NCBI GenBank assembly: GCA_900175165.2
Contig: FWWN02000620.1
Span: forward strand, 2,275 to 66,274
Direction: 5' to 3'
Source: Rhizomucor pusillus
Taxonomy: Eukaryota; Mucoromycota; Mucoromycetes; Mucorales; Lichtheimiaceae
Length of the DNA: 64,000 nt
A program made the position numbers and the translations under genes. Shown in pieces: positions 25,902 through 37,812 of the stretch. Each line of letters starts with the position of its first letter. The first letter of the stretch is position 1. A model generated the notes under the pieces. It did no database searches. It was not told where the DNA came from and saw only the letters and a list, made by a program, of their open reading frames with translations.

Positions 25902-28080
25902 GCACAGCGGCTACAGAAGTCGCATAAAAGCCAGCATTCTTGTTCCGGTTTAAGAAGAATTACAGTACTGCATCCATTCATGTTAATTTGCACGATCGTT
26001 AATCATTCATTGCTCCACGTTGCTTGTCTGTTTGACAATTCACTCCATAAATCGTCAATCTCAATTAAAATGTACCTTCCTAACCTTTATTATGCAAGCA
26101 TTGTTTTGCCCTCGAAGCAAGGCGAGAGCGAAGCAAGCTTGCCTTTTTCATGAAAGAATTGACAAAGTCAGATTACAAAGATAGCGATACAAGCAGGAAC
26201 AAAAGAGGACAGGAAAAAAAATGAAGGAAGGATATCGAAGATACAAAGACTTCCAGTACATCATTTGTATTCAACTGGACAATCATACATATTTACGCAA
26301 AGAGCATTCCGAAATTCACCGGGGATCTCTCACACGTTTAAGATTCGATAGTGAATACTCTTGCCATACATTGGTGCATTCGGAATACTCTCCGTTGGTT
26401 GGCGGTAGCGATGAACTAACAAAAGGAGAAGACTTACGCCCGAAAGCGCCTAGTGGTAAAGGTTGCCTCGATTCGCGTGAAGTGATCCAGGCTAGGCTGA
26501 ATGAGGCCAAATGGTAAGAACTGCATATTCGATATTTGACGTTTGGATCTTGAAGCAACTCACAATGAATAATAACCAAGAGTAATACTAAAGCGAAAAT
26601 GTGATCAGCAAATGCACCAGGTCAGGACAGAGGCTACTTACGAGGACAGTTAAATCAAGTCCTGTACACAGGTAAAATGCTGGAAGCGAATGTGTGCAGT
26701 TACGCGTGACGCCCAACACCTCTGGAACGGTGGACCAAGTGACGTCTTTAAAGGTCTTGAGGTGTCCAAATCGAGTTGCCTGGGGAGTACAACACGGCTA
26801 ATTGCCCAGCATGTAGGTAAATCAGCCCGCTTGTGACAAATTGACAAGTGCATACCACCGTCGTTCTTCCAGAAATATCGTGCTCGATTTTACCCAGCCG
26901 TTCCTTTATTTGCATTAAGCGGTGCACGTATTTTACCTTTCTACAGATTGAGTGGCTATTATACTGCGGATTGCTCCCATACATCGTCTGGAAACATTAT
27001 TGTGACTCTTTTCTACCTCTTGTTTAAATTCTACATTTCACGGGTGCAACGGTTGATTCATACTTGCATCCATTTAGTTACAGCGTAAATTCCATCATTT
27101 CTGCTGTCGCTCTTCTTGATTAGCATATCAGTTTCATCTATGGCAGCCATGGATATTCGAGAATTTCTGGCTCGATGGAAGATTGCAAAGAAGTTGTTAC
27201 TGTATCAAAAATATTCCATGACGTGCTGAAGGCGAAAATTTACATATTAGAGTGTGCTGCGATGTCTGCAATGAGGCGAGTAGCCCAATTTTGTCCCTCC
27301 AGTCAGCAGGAAGCACAATATTTGATGATCTACGCAACTCTCCAATATATTTACAGAAATGGAGTTTCAAGGAGGTAGAACGTACACCACTTAGGGCTAT
27401 TACCGGATACCAAACTCGCATATAATTTCTTCTTTACATCTTTGGTTATTAACCTGGACATGACAGATTACAAGCGTTCAGAAGGTAGCAAAGTACTATC
27501 TACCCAAATTCTTGCAGCTGCATTGAGGACAATAGTGTAAGCGGCTTGCGTATCACGATTTCTTATATTTACACTGTTCTTGTAGCTTGGACATGACACC
27601 TTGAGGCATAACAATGCACCGTTATCGTTTCCGTCTTTCCGTCACGGCAGGTGTATATCGCCGATGGTTCTTTCGTAATTTCGAGCGTCCATGCTTCGTG
27701 TGCTCTTTGATCCAGGCACCCACAGCAGTGGCTGCTCGAGCAATTGCCATTATGAGTGCCCGCTTCACCCAAGATACTTCTTCTCCAGATGCCAGTGTAT
27801 CGTACGCCTTCTTCACCATAAGATATTGCGCATAATTTCCTTCCTGTTCCTTGGTAGCGAAGGAAGTTGAATTGCCTCATATTATATCCGCAACTGTTTT
27901 CTTCATACGTTTAGCTTTAGAACAATGAAAAGGTAAGAAAATGAACACATTCTATATATTTGTGATAGGTTCATGTATTACATTAAGTAAAGGTGTTCAA
28001 CCTACTTACAAATCGTCACTCATCATGTATTTGTATGTATATAGATAGCAGTTTGTCAGTGGCAAATTGGTTTTAGCGCT
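25902..28080. other. Gene-poor stretch
   Basis: No supported gene. The only recognised element is the third dispersed-repeat copy (26151-26218). Frames around 27170-27380 and 27620-27880 show no domain. Given the recombinase remnant immediately downstream, this may be decayed transposon DNA. Confidence 0.4.
26151..26218 (-). repeat. Dispersed repeat, copy 3 (inverted)
   Basis: The reverse complement matches copies 1 and 2: TTGTTCCTGC, CGCTATCTTTG, ACTTTGTCAATTCTTT occur in the same order and spacing. This copy is the most diverged and loses the TATATTATAAA end. Confidence 0.5.
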
Positions 28081-28700
28081 TCTCTCTGTCTACGTTGCCC
28101 TCCCAGGCATTGGAATTACGACGTCACTCCCGCCCTCGAGTACATTATCTCCTTAGACGCGACAGAACAGCTTTCCGACGAATTGCTTACCCTTAAAACA
28201 GCCTTGTTACTGGCCATGGTAGGTTTCCTCCGTCCTTCTGATCTGGCCCGTGTGGACCTGGACCAATCCTCAGTGTCCGACAAGCAACTCTTACGACTGT
28301 TGGTGGCTCTCCCAAAGAAAAACGTCACGGAGTGCATATCAGCAAGACAGTCAGTATTCATCCACACCGTGATGCCTTGCTATGTCCCGTCAAAGCTTTC
28401 CTCGTGCTTCCCACTCACACCATCAATTGTCTGTTCCGATCCCTCCGCAACAACACAGTGTCGTGTCCAGGTCTAACGACCAATATGGAAGAGGTAAAGA
28501 TTCTTAAGTGACGTTCAGCCTCAACGTACTTACTTTCATCACAATATCACCTCTACGCTACCTTACAATGCCACACACTGAACCTGTTGGCCCGGAGCGT
28601 ATCTCAAAAGACATTCAGCAAGTCATGCAATATGTCAAGAGGACGGACAATCCACCCCTTCCGAAAGCTAGAGCGCTTAGGGCCACCCTAGCAGCCCCCA
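28081..28700 (+). pseudogene. Tyrosine recombinase remnant (Crypton- or DIRS-like)
   Basis: An open stretch (28111-28330) encodes WNYDVTPALEYI, TLKTALLLAMVGFLRPSDL, then VDLDQSSVSD, the pattern of the tyrosine-recombinase catalytic core: a helix with the first catalytic Arg in a G-F-L-R-P-S-D context. Around 28330 the frame shifts by one base and continues as HISKTVSIHPHRDALLCPV and a stop. A third frame (28560-28700) gives PERISKDIQQVMQYVKR and KARALRATLAA, which resembles the region near the second catalytic residues. The final Tyr helix is not found. Two frame changes plus a missing end make this a decayed mobile-element gene. Recombinases of this kind are carried by Crypton and DIRS-type elements; which one is not resolved. 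Confidence 0.55.
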
Positions 28701-28981
28701 AGCGACGAGGCGGCTGTCTATCATGTATACCCAATGCATTTGTCTACCAGAATCGCAAAGCCAGTCGAATCATATAATGGCACCTCTGATTACAATTTTC
28801 AGCTGCACTCTGTTGCTATAGTCGCCAATGGGCAGGTGCTACCCTTCAGCTTTTTATATATGATCGAATGCTTATACCCACACACGTAATGTAAAATTTA
28901 CAGACTGTAGTCAAGAACTTAATTCAAAAGTAGTGCATCCGCAAGCAACCTTGTACAGAAGATAGGTGGCAGATGGATATT

Positions 28982-30376
28982 TCAGATATACGCAAGATTC
29001 AAAGCGGACGAAGGTACCAGATCTAGATAAAATCGACAATTGTCTAAGTTGCATCATTTTTGGTAACCAGGAAATACTTTGCTTACTCAATTCCTGCAAT
29101 GATTTGTTCTTGTCATTTTCATCAAAAGTTCGTCTGGATAAAATGTGCAATTAGTGCCAGTTACCAAAGGACATTAGTTTGTCGTTATTACTTTGGGAAA
29201 GTAGTCGACAGTGCAAAGGAAGATGTGATGCCACTAGAATGTATGTGTTGATAGACATCAGCAAGCGTAGCCTCAGCGGGGAATGTTTGAGTAATAGGAG
29301 AGGCGCCTGGTACACGTATCTACAAAGACGTGAATGCGTAAACATGCTGGTAAGGTAGATATATAAGTTTTGGTTTATACCTGAAGACGAGCTTCATTAT
29401 AGGTTCGTTTAGTTTGCGAGGCTGCCGTCGGCGGTACAGTAACTTGGCCTGTTTGGGGTGCAGCTTCATTCTGCAACCTGTTCTTCGCAGCTTCCCTTCT
29501 CGCTGCGCGCTCACGCTTATCCTGTTCGATTTGAGCTTTTATTTTTGCTCTGGCAATTCTTTCCTCTTCTTTTTCGCGGCGCTTTGCAGCTGCAGCCTGT
29601 TTAAGCTCTTTTTCTTCCAATCTTGCTCTTGCTTCCGAAATATCTTGGCCTGCTTTACGCCTAATGCGTTCCTGTTCCTTCCTATTCTCCAAATCATTTT
29701 GGGCTTGCGCAGCTCGTTTTTCTGCTAGACGCGCTTTCAACTCTGCCAACTTTGCTTTCTTTTCTTCCTCGGTCAGCGGTTTAATCTTCTTCGTACTCTC
29801 GGAGAAATTTTGATGCGATGATCGTGCAGCGTGTAGTTGAGCGCTGTTTGCTACAATTTCTCTTTAGAGAAGATCGCAACAACCTTTATGTCTGAAAGAT
29901 TTCTTACCATCTCTAAAGGTTTTACCGCAATCATCGCAGACTAAACTCTGTGCTGTTTCCTGCTGCGGTCTTACTTCACCTATAATAGCGTATTATTTTC
30001 CTGTAGGGAATACACATTATCCTGCCTCACCTTTTTGAATGCTGCTACTATCCGAATCCTGAGGTGGTGCGCCGAGCGTCTGGCTATCGTTACCAACTAT
30101 ATGGCTGGAATCAGCTTCATTGTCAGGCTCATCCGTCACTTCAGGATGTGCAAGCAGCCTTGCTAGCAGTGAGTTGGATATTTATCTCAATAATAAGCAT
30201 ATACATACCAGTCAAGAGCGGGTTGCAGACCAGCACCTTTGATCGCCTTCCATGCTTTTTCCCTGTCAATCAAACACGTAACTCAGCAGTTGCGCAGCAA
30301 CGCAATGGCAGTCTAGCGCGTACGCCTTAACACGGGAGAACCCCATGCTGACTAAAAGATCAATGTCGGAAGCCAT
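28982..30376 (-). CDS. UBX-domain protein with UBA and C2H2 finger (UBXN1/SAKS1 type)
   Basis: Adaptor linking ubiquitinated proteins to the Cdc48/p97 segregase. ATG 30376 gives MASDIDLLVSMGFSR, the start of a UBA domain that continues after a short intron (KAWKAIKGAGLQPALDW). A C2H2-like finger follows (LVCDDCGKTFRD, then H and H in LHAARSSH). The middle is a long charged coiled coil (MAELKARLAEKRAAQ to about 29400). The UBX domain is split by introns: IRVPGASPITQTFPA, ATLADVYQHIH, FALSTTFP, RTFDENDKNKSLQEL, and DLVPSSALNLAYI at the stop (28982). The order UBA, finger, coiled coil, UBX is that of UBXN1. All key blocks are present, so it is probably functional. It lies downstream of, and parallel to, the monooxygenase gene. 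Confidence 0.9.
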
Positions 30377-30486
30377 CTTGTGTTGAAAGTGAACAGTGTG
30401 GTCGAGTATCCACAGCTCGTGTCCTCGAGTCTGGAAAATTGTGCGGAGAAATGTGAATTGGATACTTCTATTTACTAGTCGGAGGT

Positions 30487-31052
30487 GTCCATTTGTGGAC
30501 AAAGGGTCCATTAATGGACCCTTTTTGAATGTATTTTTCTGCGTAATAAAAGACCTCCAATCCTTTCTCAAAACCAATGAGCCGCTTCCTAGCAGGTATG
30601 AAGATTAATGTGATGCAAGTGACAAAGGTCACTTCATAATGGGACATCGCATCGAAGGGGCACGTCGCCATAGATCGATACTTCGAATTTGCGGCCCCGA
30701 GGTGGTAATTTGTAATGAACGTAGAATCCACGTATGATTAAATAGATCCTATGTTTTATTTCATATTATTTAAACTAGACCAATGAAACTATATCTATCA
30801 AAGGCTTTATGTATTTTGGATGAGGAAAAGATGCATAACTACAGTTCTCGTACTGTCCACTAATGGATACTTCGAGAAGCCCGCGTACTAGCCAAATTTG
30901 ATCGTCCGTATCTCCAAAGATACCCATAGTATCAACTTTAAATTAATTTTGGACGTTGTTCAGATGTCAAAGAAGAGTATTTTAAAGACTGTGTATAGAT
31001 GATTTTTCATCGGGGCGATATGTGGGCTCAAAGCGTGTCCATTAATGGACAC
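30487..31052. promoter_or_regulatory. Cluster of TCCA-N4-TGGA palindromes
   Basis: Four related palindromes lie in the 800-bp gap upstream of the UBXN1-like gene: 30487-30500 (near-perfect), 30501-30524 (perfect over 24 bp), 30856-30867 (imperfect) and 31035-31052 (perfect over 18 bp). The two perfect ones share the core GTCCATTAATGGAC. They could be binding sites for a dimeric regulator or pieces of a repeat. No factor is known to me for this core. Confidence 0.45.
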
Positions 31053-31175
31053 TTTCCCGATTAGTACCCAGTTACTTAATGATATTAATCTTTTTATACT
31101 CGATATAGTTATCAAATATAGGTTTGCGCATTGTCCACCAGAACTTTGTGACGGTACCTGGATGAAAGCGGTCAT

Positions 31176-33444
31176 TAGAAGAATGTTACACTGCATTCAT
31201 GTGAAGGAGGGTGACATGTACTTGACCATAGTGCATATGCCTGCAGTTTAAGAATTGTCAGTACTGCGTACCAAAATCACTAAAGCTCTATTGTAATTAC
31301 CTCGCCATGTTCATTCAAGTACCACGACTTGCATCCTATTTTTATGTTGTCATGTCTCAAGGGAAATTATGCCGGTCAATTTCGTCGTTCACATACCTCC
31401 TTTCCATACAGTGCCAATGAAGCTGCTCTGCAAGTTCTTGACAAATTCTTCTTGTGCCGAGGCTTTGGGTTCCAAAGCCGCCAAGTCTTTCTCGAGAATT
31501 TCCTTAATACAGTTAATAGCATAGTTGACTTGACTAATTTCGAATGTCAGTCAATAAGATATTGTATATATCATACAATTCACAGACATTTCAGCGATAA
31601 GTACGACTGAATTGTGCCCCAAGCCGGAACTTGGTCCCAATAAGAGGAAAAAATTGGGATATCCATGGTAATTGACAGTCTGGCGAAAAATTATTAATCA
31701 ATAATAGTGTCTCACGATGTACAATGACATTCAGTAAACCGCCAACCTTGTATGACTTGGGATAAGAGGTTTTCCATTCCTCTTCAAGTGACCGACCGTC
31801 TCGACCGAGAACTATTTAGATATAAGGGCTAGGAAATAGCCTGCAAAGACTAGAGGAGCATTCTACCTACTCTTTAAGTTGCCCGTGAACCCTTTGATGT
31901 CAAACCCTGTGGCTAGAACAAGGATATCGACTTCATTCTCGTTGCCATCCTTATCTGTAATAGTTCGTCCTTTGATTTCGGAAATTCCACTCGTAATAAG
32001 TGATACATTGGGCTTGGCCATAGCTTCCAGATAGACTTCGGATTTTGTTATGCGCTTGCATCCAAAGGGGTATTCTAAATTAGGAAGCGGAAGTCGCGAT
32101 CAGCTCATGATGGCTGCAGCTGACGGATATGGTGACTTACTTGGCGTAAGTTTTGGAATTAAGTCCGGCCGTCCAGCTTTCTTCAATCGCATAGCAATTG
32201 TCTTTTTGATGGTCCTTTCGGCTACACGGCTTATCCATGAGCCATAGTATCCAAAGTTCGGGTAGTAACTTTCATGCTAAGGGCGCGTTAATCGCTTTTA
32301 ACGCCGTATATTGGCTAAATGTACCTGAAGATATATCAAGAAACGGTAGAACCTCATTAGGAAAGGAATGTATTTGAACAAGAACTTGATTATTTGTGGA
32401 TATGTAAACTGATCTTTTGTATGAAAGATAGAATGTTAGCATTCATACAACCATTCACGCTGCTGTCTGAGCTAACCTCTCGGGGTGACCCAGGCCGGTG
32501 TCCTCTGATAGCTATACAAATGACCGACAGCTTTTTGCAACTTTGGAATTAACTGTATAGCGCTGGATAAGGATTAATGAAACTTTGAAGGCTCATGATT
32601 TCAGATACTATGATTGCGTATATGACTTACGTGGATCCACTGCCGATGACAGCGACGCGCTTGTTGGTGAAGTCGATGTTGGAGTCCCATTGGGTGGTAT
32701 GAACAGTGGTACCAGAAAAGTTCGCGAATTCTTTAGGTATGTTCGGAACTCGAAGAGGACCGAGGCCAGCGAATCTGAGGCATGGAAAATGGTTGTTATT
32801 GACCATATTCTATTTCAGCTGCATGGATCCACTGAACATTACACAAAATCAAAGTAGCCGGAATAAATACCGGTTTCGCTTCCGACGACAGAACGCCATT
32901 CAAGGCACCATTGTTGTCGGCTTTCAATCCATTCCGCTTTTATCACCTCGGTCTTGAATAAAATTTGCTGGATTAGATTGTACTTTTCGGCAACTCCACG
33001 AAGATACGCTTGGATCTCTGCTTGTCCGCTGTAGTGTCGAGTCCAAGCTTTAACATACTCCTATTATGAGAATACATGAAAACAGGCTTTGAAGATAGGG
33101 ACGCTTACAGGGATTCAACTCAAAGCTAAGCGAATAGAGATGCGACGGTATATCGCATTCCGCACCAGGATATTTGTTATGATGCCAAGTACCTCCAACG
33201 TCTTCCGACATCTCAAACAGCTGTGCCTTGATTCCAAACTCTTTTTGCAAGCGAATGGCAGCACAGATACCGCTAAAGCTGTATATTCATCAATATATGG
33301 CGTTAATGGATCATCGACTACCACATACCCTGTCCCAATAACGGCCGCAGTACGATCCGTTTGTACCATTTCAAGGTTGCTCTGGTAATTCTCCCAATGC
33401 TGCAACGCTCGTTTATATTTATATGCTTTGTCGGAGTGTCCCAT
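31176..33444 (-). CDS. Type I Baeyer-Villiger flavin monooxygenase
   Basis: FAD- and NADPH-dependent enzyme that inserts oxygen into ketones to give esters or lactones. ATG 33444 gives MGHSDKAYKYKRAL. The FAD Rossmann motif is completed across an intron (VIGTG joined to FSGICAAIRLQ), followed by VGGTWHHNKYPGAECD. The fingerprint F-x-G-x3-H-x3-W-D is present (FSGTTVHTTQWD), then the NADPH motif VAVIGSGST. Further exons give YSYQRTPAWVTPR, FGYYGSWISRVAER, VDILVLATGFDIKG, then NFFLLLGPSSGLGHNS. The last exon encodes WYLNEHGEAYALWSS. About ten GT..AG introns are needed; the stop is at 31176. All motifs are intact. The natural substrate is unknown: no biosynthetic neighbours are seen. Confidence 0.9.
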
Positions 33445-35044
33445 GTCTGTAAGCACGAAACCACCTTATTTGGCAGTCGTATCGTCCCCATCGAACAATA
33501 AACCAAAACTTTATTTCAATGTTCAAAGTGTGCACCGTGTGTTGGTTCTTCTATATATAATTGAGATAGAACTGCAAGATCACACATGACAGAATTATTG
33601 AAAAGCAACAATAACGACCTTGGCTGGGAAAATGCTGACTGACGGGTTTTAGAATTTCTGTCATCTCCAATGCGCTAAAAGCAGTAGTAAATTATAAGTG
33701 CGAAAAAATTCGTCGCTCAGCGTACGTGAAGCTCCAGTTTGACTTGCACTCTATAGTGAAAGAAAATTATTATTGAATTATCAATATGTTTAATCAGGCA
33801 AGTCTAAGTTACTAATGACTACTACTACCAGTACCATGGTTTTTGAAATGGAATTGGCTGCATACGTAGCAGGTATTTATCGTGTGAGCTCTGGCTAATT
33901 AATTTGGAAAAATCTGCGTTTCTCATTTCGTCTGCAGAAATTCCATATTCATTACATCGCTTAGAATTAGAATTTTCGAGCAGCCAGTCCTTAGCTTGCG
34001 ACTTGACTGGACGACGTCCTTGTGAGGATTCAGAGCTCCAAACTCGGTTTAAACGGAGTTGTCAGAGCCCCGCATCCATGACAATCATTCAATTTCCTTC
34101 ATTTTTCTCCTCTTTTCTTTTGTTTTAACAACCGCTATTCGATAGTACTGGATATGTTTGATCTTTCGCCAGTGTTATCTATATTCTTATTAAGCGAACA
34201 GGGCTGCTATTGCGCTCTATTTTAATTTTCACTTAACAATGGATCAAATAACTTGCTATGTATCTGGCGGCATCGATCGGTTACGCTGACGCGTGCCATC
34301 ATCCTAGTCACGCCTGCTCGATGCCAGGTCACCGAGGAAGCTCCAGGATAGGAATAGGGCAATTTCAAAGGAGCTATTACACCCCAGGAGAGCATTGCGT
34401 CGCATCATCGTGTACAACACAATGGAAGAAATTAGCAAGCGAGTAATTGGAGAACATTTCCTTGCAGGAGCCTAGAATATTCATGAGTATGTAGAACAAC
34501 AGAGGCTTGTTCTTGGAATGCGGATACAGCCTCAGTGATCCTAATACCATTTTTTCCTAGATACCATCGATATTGCCAACAATCAACGTGCCAAATCTAT
34601 TCTTTTAATGACGTGATACTGATAAACCGTAGGAGGGTTTTTGGCTACTTGAGTTTTCTTCGGTGTCCCGGATGCAAATTTTTTCTCTGAATATGACCAA
34701 AAGCATATCCTGCCTGTTTGTGCCAAGTTTTTTGACGGACGATCGAGCCGGACAGCTAACAAAATTAACAACTCGCTTACAGAGACAGTATTGGCACATA
34801 AGGACAGGGATATGTGACTGAGTGCTATGTAATGATTCAGAAAACGGACCCGCCGAATATAAGACCTGCTAGCACGGTCTTCCCTCCATGCAGACGCTAT
34901 CTCGACACGTTGTCCTAGCTATAATCGCTGTATGTGATCATACCCATCCAGCACCTCGTAAACTCTTACTGTTCAAAGTATTCTTCTCTTCTCATCTTGG
35001 TGATGCTGCACATCAAAAATATTTTACAAAGTTCTTGGGTTTTC
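33445..35044. other. Intergenic, no gene recognised
   Basis: Between the monooxygenase start and the 3' end of the UBAC2-like gene I find only short frames without domains (for example around 33904 and 34258). No repeat or RNA gene is recognised. Confidence 0.4.
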
Positions 35045-36565
35045 TCATGAAATATTTATATTTGCACTATTTCCATTGTTGGTGCTATTGCCCTGAGGCG
35101 CAGGAACATTCAGCATAATTTCTACAGCTCTATTCACATTGTTGTTGGCAGAAGATAATGCTCTTACGATAACTTCCCGTGGATGATCAGGGAACATTGT
35201 CATCAGTAAGGCTGTGTGTTCCTCGGATGGCGGCTGAAGCTCCGAACCTGCAGATTCTCCTGTTATTGTATCGATGTACTCCTACGCAAGCAAAATGGCG
35301 ATATTCAATTTCTACTTCATATTCGGTGAAACATTAGGTTGGCAGAACCTCCGACTTACTCTTACAGCTGTGCGGCCTATCCTAGTAGCTGTTGCAGCTC
35401 CACTAGCTGTCCTTCGTTGACGTAAATCGTTTGGCAGAGCTACATTGCTACCTAAAATGTCCGTCGAATTTGGCATTGTTGCTGTCGTGCGCGGTATAGG
35501 TGATGTTGATAATAACGGCTCGAGGAATCTGCTTGCAAAGGATCGCAGTAACGATGGAAAGCGCCACTGCTTAATGCTTCCAACATCAGATCGATACAAT
35601 GCCCCCGCCATTAGACCACACATGCAAGGAACTGCGGTACCGAAAGATTGAGAAAGCACAAGCTTGGATTGTAAAATAAAATGGTCAATACGCCACATGC
35701 CTAAGCACTCTAGATAAGTGAAACATACTTGTAGCGCCAGTACATATAATGGAGTTTTGTCATTGAAAGTAAATCCGAAAACGCGAAAACGGTAGGTGAC
35801 AGGAATGATACGATGATATTGGTAGAGAAGGGCGAAAAGCAAGCCAAATCTAACATCGTTGATAAGTGTGCTTGCATGGTAAATTTCATCGTGTAACACT
35901 TACGGTCCTCCCACAATGCGACGGAACCCAAACTTGGCACCAGAGACGAGTGCTCCTATTTCCAACAGTATAGATATCATTGTAGCAACGAAAACGAACG
36001 CCTGTCAGAAGAATACAGAACTTCAATGTAGCCTCTCAACAGTCTCTCCAGCTAGAACGTTGACATACTGCATATTTTGCGCTGCCGTATTGTCTTTCGA
36101 TTACTCGCATGGAATATAAGATAAGCATGCCGAAAAACATTCCACCGGAATTCCCAAAGGCGCACTGCGACGTTAATAACCGCCAAAACTACGTGTCATA
36201 TGCGATTAGTTGGGATATTTGAGAGATCAGAGTCTTCTGTAGGCAAACCTGGTGATTCCGCGTTATGTGTGGAATTAACTGTAGATGAGTAAGATGCTTC
36301 AGGTCAAAAATAGAGGTTAAGAGGGAGCAACCACCAAAGAAGATCATGAGGAATTTGGTTGTTGGAACTCTGTAAAGCCCTATTCCTTCATAAATTTGTA
36401 TATTTATGGACGACGATGAGTTTAGCTCAAACCTGTCTGTCTTGTAGTAGGCATTATGGACAGGGTCGCGGAAGCGAAAGCACTCCTGAGTGACTGGAGG
36501 ACGGGTTGCACAAAATGATCTCGTTCCGGCTCGGCAAACCGTATTTTTAAGACATCAGTTGACAT
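35045..36565 (-). CDS. UBAC2-like membrane protein (DSC ubiquitin-ligase subunit 2 type)
   Basis: Rhomboid-pseudoprotease-like membrane protein of the ER/Golgi that recruits ubiquitin machinery for membrane-protein turnover. Exons read (minus strand) GLYRVPTTKFLMIFFG, CAFGNSGGMFFGMLILYS, IERQYGSAKYAAF, VRFGLLFALLYQYHRIIP, then SQSFGTAVPCMCGLMAGALY: the membrane segments of UBAC2 in order. A Ser/Thr/Arg-rich cytosolic linker follows. The last exon ends with a UBA domain (SEEHTALLMTMFPDHPREVI, NNNVNRAVEIML) and an Asn/Ser tail, stop at 35045. No catalytic rhomboid GxSG or His pair is evident. The N-terminus is uncertain: ATG 36565 (MSTDVLKIRF) is upstream but needs an unusual splice to reach the first membrane exon. 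It is divergent from the FAHD1-like gene. Confidence 0.82.
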
Positions 36566-36740
36566 TTCTCTGCTAAACAAAAAGTAGGTCAGTCTCCATG
36601 CCTCTTTCCATAAGTATGCGCTCGGTTAGCTTTCTCGCGAGGATTCTATCCTATAGACTTCTCAGCAAATTCGAAATTGGTGTGCTGAACACGCTGTGCT
36701 TAAAGTGCATCGTCGAAGTGCCGACAAGTCCTGACGCCTC

Positions 36741-37812
36741 ATGTCTGCTCGTAACTTTCTCACCACTGGCAAAAAGATAGTTGCAATCGGACGCAACTTT
36801 AGGTGGGTACGATGGTTGACTGTAGTGACCTTTACACTCATTACAGCTTAGCGAGCACGCGAAGGAGCTGGGCAACGCTGTCCCAAAGTCTCCATTCTTC
36901 TTCTTGAAACCGACATCATCTTATCTTTCTAACGGGGGAACCATTGAAATTCCTGCCGGTTGTGAAGTTCACCATGAAGGTCCGTGTCGTTTGGAAGTCG
37001 TTACTGCTTGCAACTCGTTATGTTGAGCGTAGAATCTTTGTAGTCGAACTGGCGGTTGTAATTGGCAAAGAAGCTCGCGACTGCGTTGAGTCTCAAGCTA
37101 TGGAACATATTGCAGGTAAAGCAGATATATACATATTCTTTGAACTCCATCTGATGTGTATGTTAGGCTATGCTCTGGCAATTGATTTGACGGCAAGAAA
37201 CTTGCAGGTGAGAGTCCCGGCAACGTCTTGGAGACGCTAACTAACAGCAATTTGAAAAGAACGAAGCTAAACAAAAAGGTCTTCCTTGGAGCGCTGCCAA
37301 AGGTTTCGATACCTTCACTCCCGTTAGGTAAAAGCGGCTATTGCATCAAAAGACATGGAATATTATGGCTTACGATGAATTAGCGAGTTCATCCCTAAAG
37401 AGAAGATAAAAGATCCATCGAATGTACAATTATGGCTGAAGGTAAAAGCTGCTTATAAAATTGAAGACAAAAACCTGCTGGCGCAGTATGTAAATCATGT
37501 TGCTATAGGTTAACGAGGCTATCCGTCAGAACGGAAACACAAAGGACATGATCTTTGAGTACGTATGAGTTGAAGAAGACGGAAGGACATTTACCGATTT
37601 ATTTCCGTAGGATTCCCAAGTTGCTTGCGTTTGTTTCAAGCATCATGAAGCTCGAAGCTGGCGATATCGTTTTGACCGGCACACCAAAAGGTGTGGGACC
37701 AATAAAAGCAGGTGACATTGTCACTGCTGGGCTGAGATCTGGAAACCTGGATTCGGATATTCTGCAAGTGAAGTACAATGTTGCCAATAGAAACGGCCAT
37801 TTTAAAGCTTGA
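36741..37812 (+). CDS. Fumarylacetoacetate hydrolase family, FAHD1-like acylpyruvase
   Basis: Mg-dependent hydrolase or decarboxylase of acylpyruvates or oxaloacetate, mitochondrial in animals. ATG 36741 gives MSARNFLTTGKKIVAIGRNF, joined by an intron (GTGGGT..TAG) to SEHAKELGNAVPKSPFFFLK. Later exons carry the metal-binding HHE (37 kb) with ELAVVIGKEA, GYALAIDLTARNLQ, KGLPWSAAKGFDTFTPV, FIPKEKIKDPSNVQLWLK, NEAIRQ, then IPKLLAFVSSIMKLEAGDIV and the signature LTGTPKGVGPIKAGD, ending GHFKA (37812). Length (about 220 residues) is normal for FAHD1. Introns are short. The N-terminus is weakly basic, so a mitochondrial location is only possible. It is divergent from the UBAC2-like gene (175 bp between likely starts). 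Confidence 0.9.

Noticed and set aside
26221..26517. 98-codon plus-strand frame near the third repeat copy
   Set aside because: It starts at the edge of the dispersed repeat and has no domain or exon structure.
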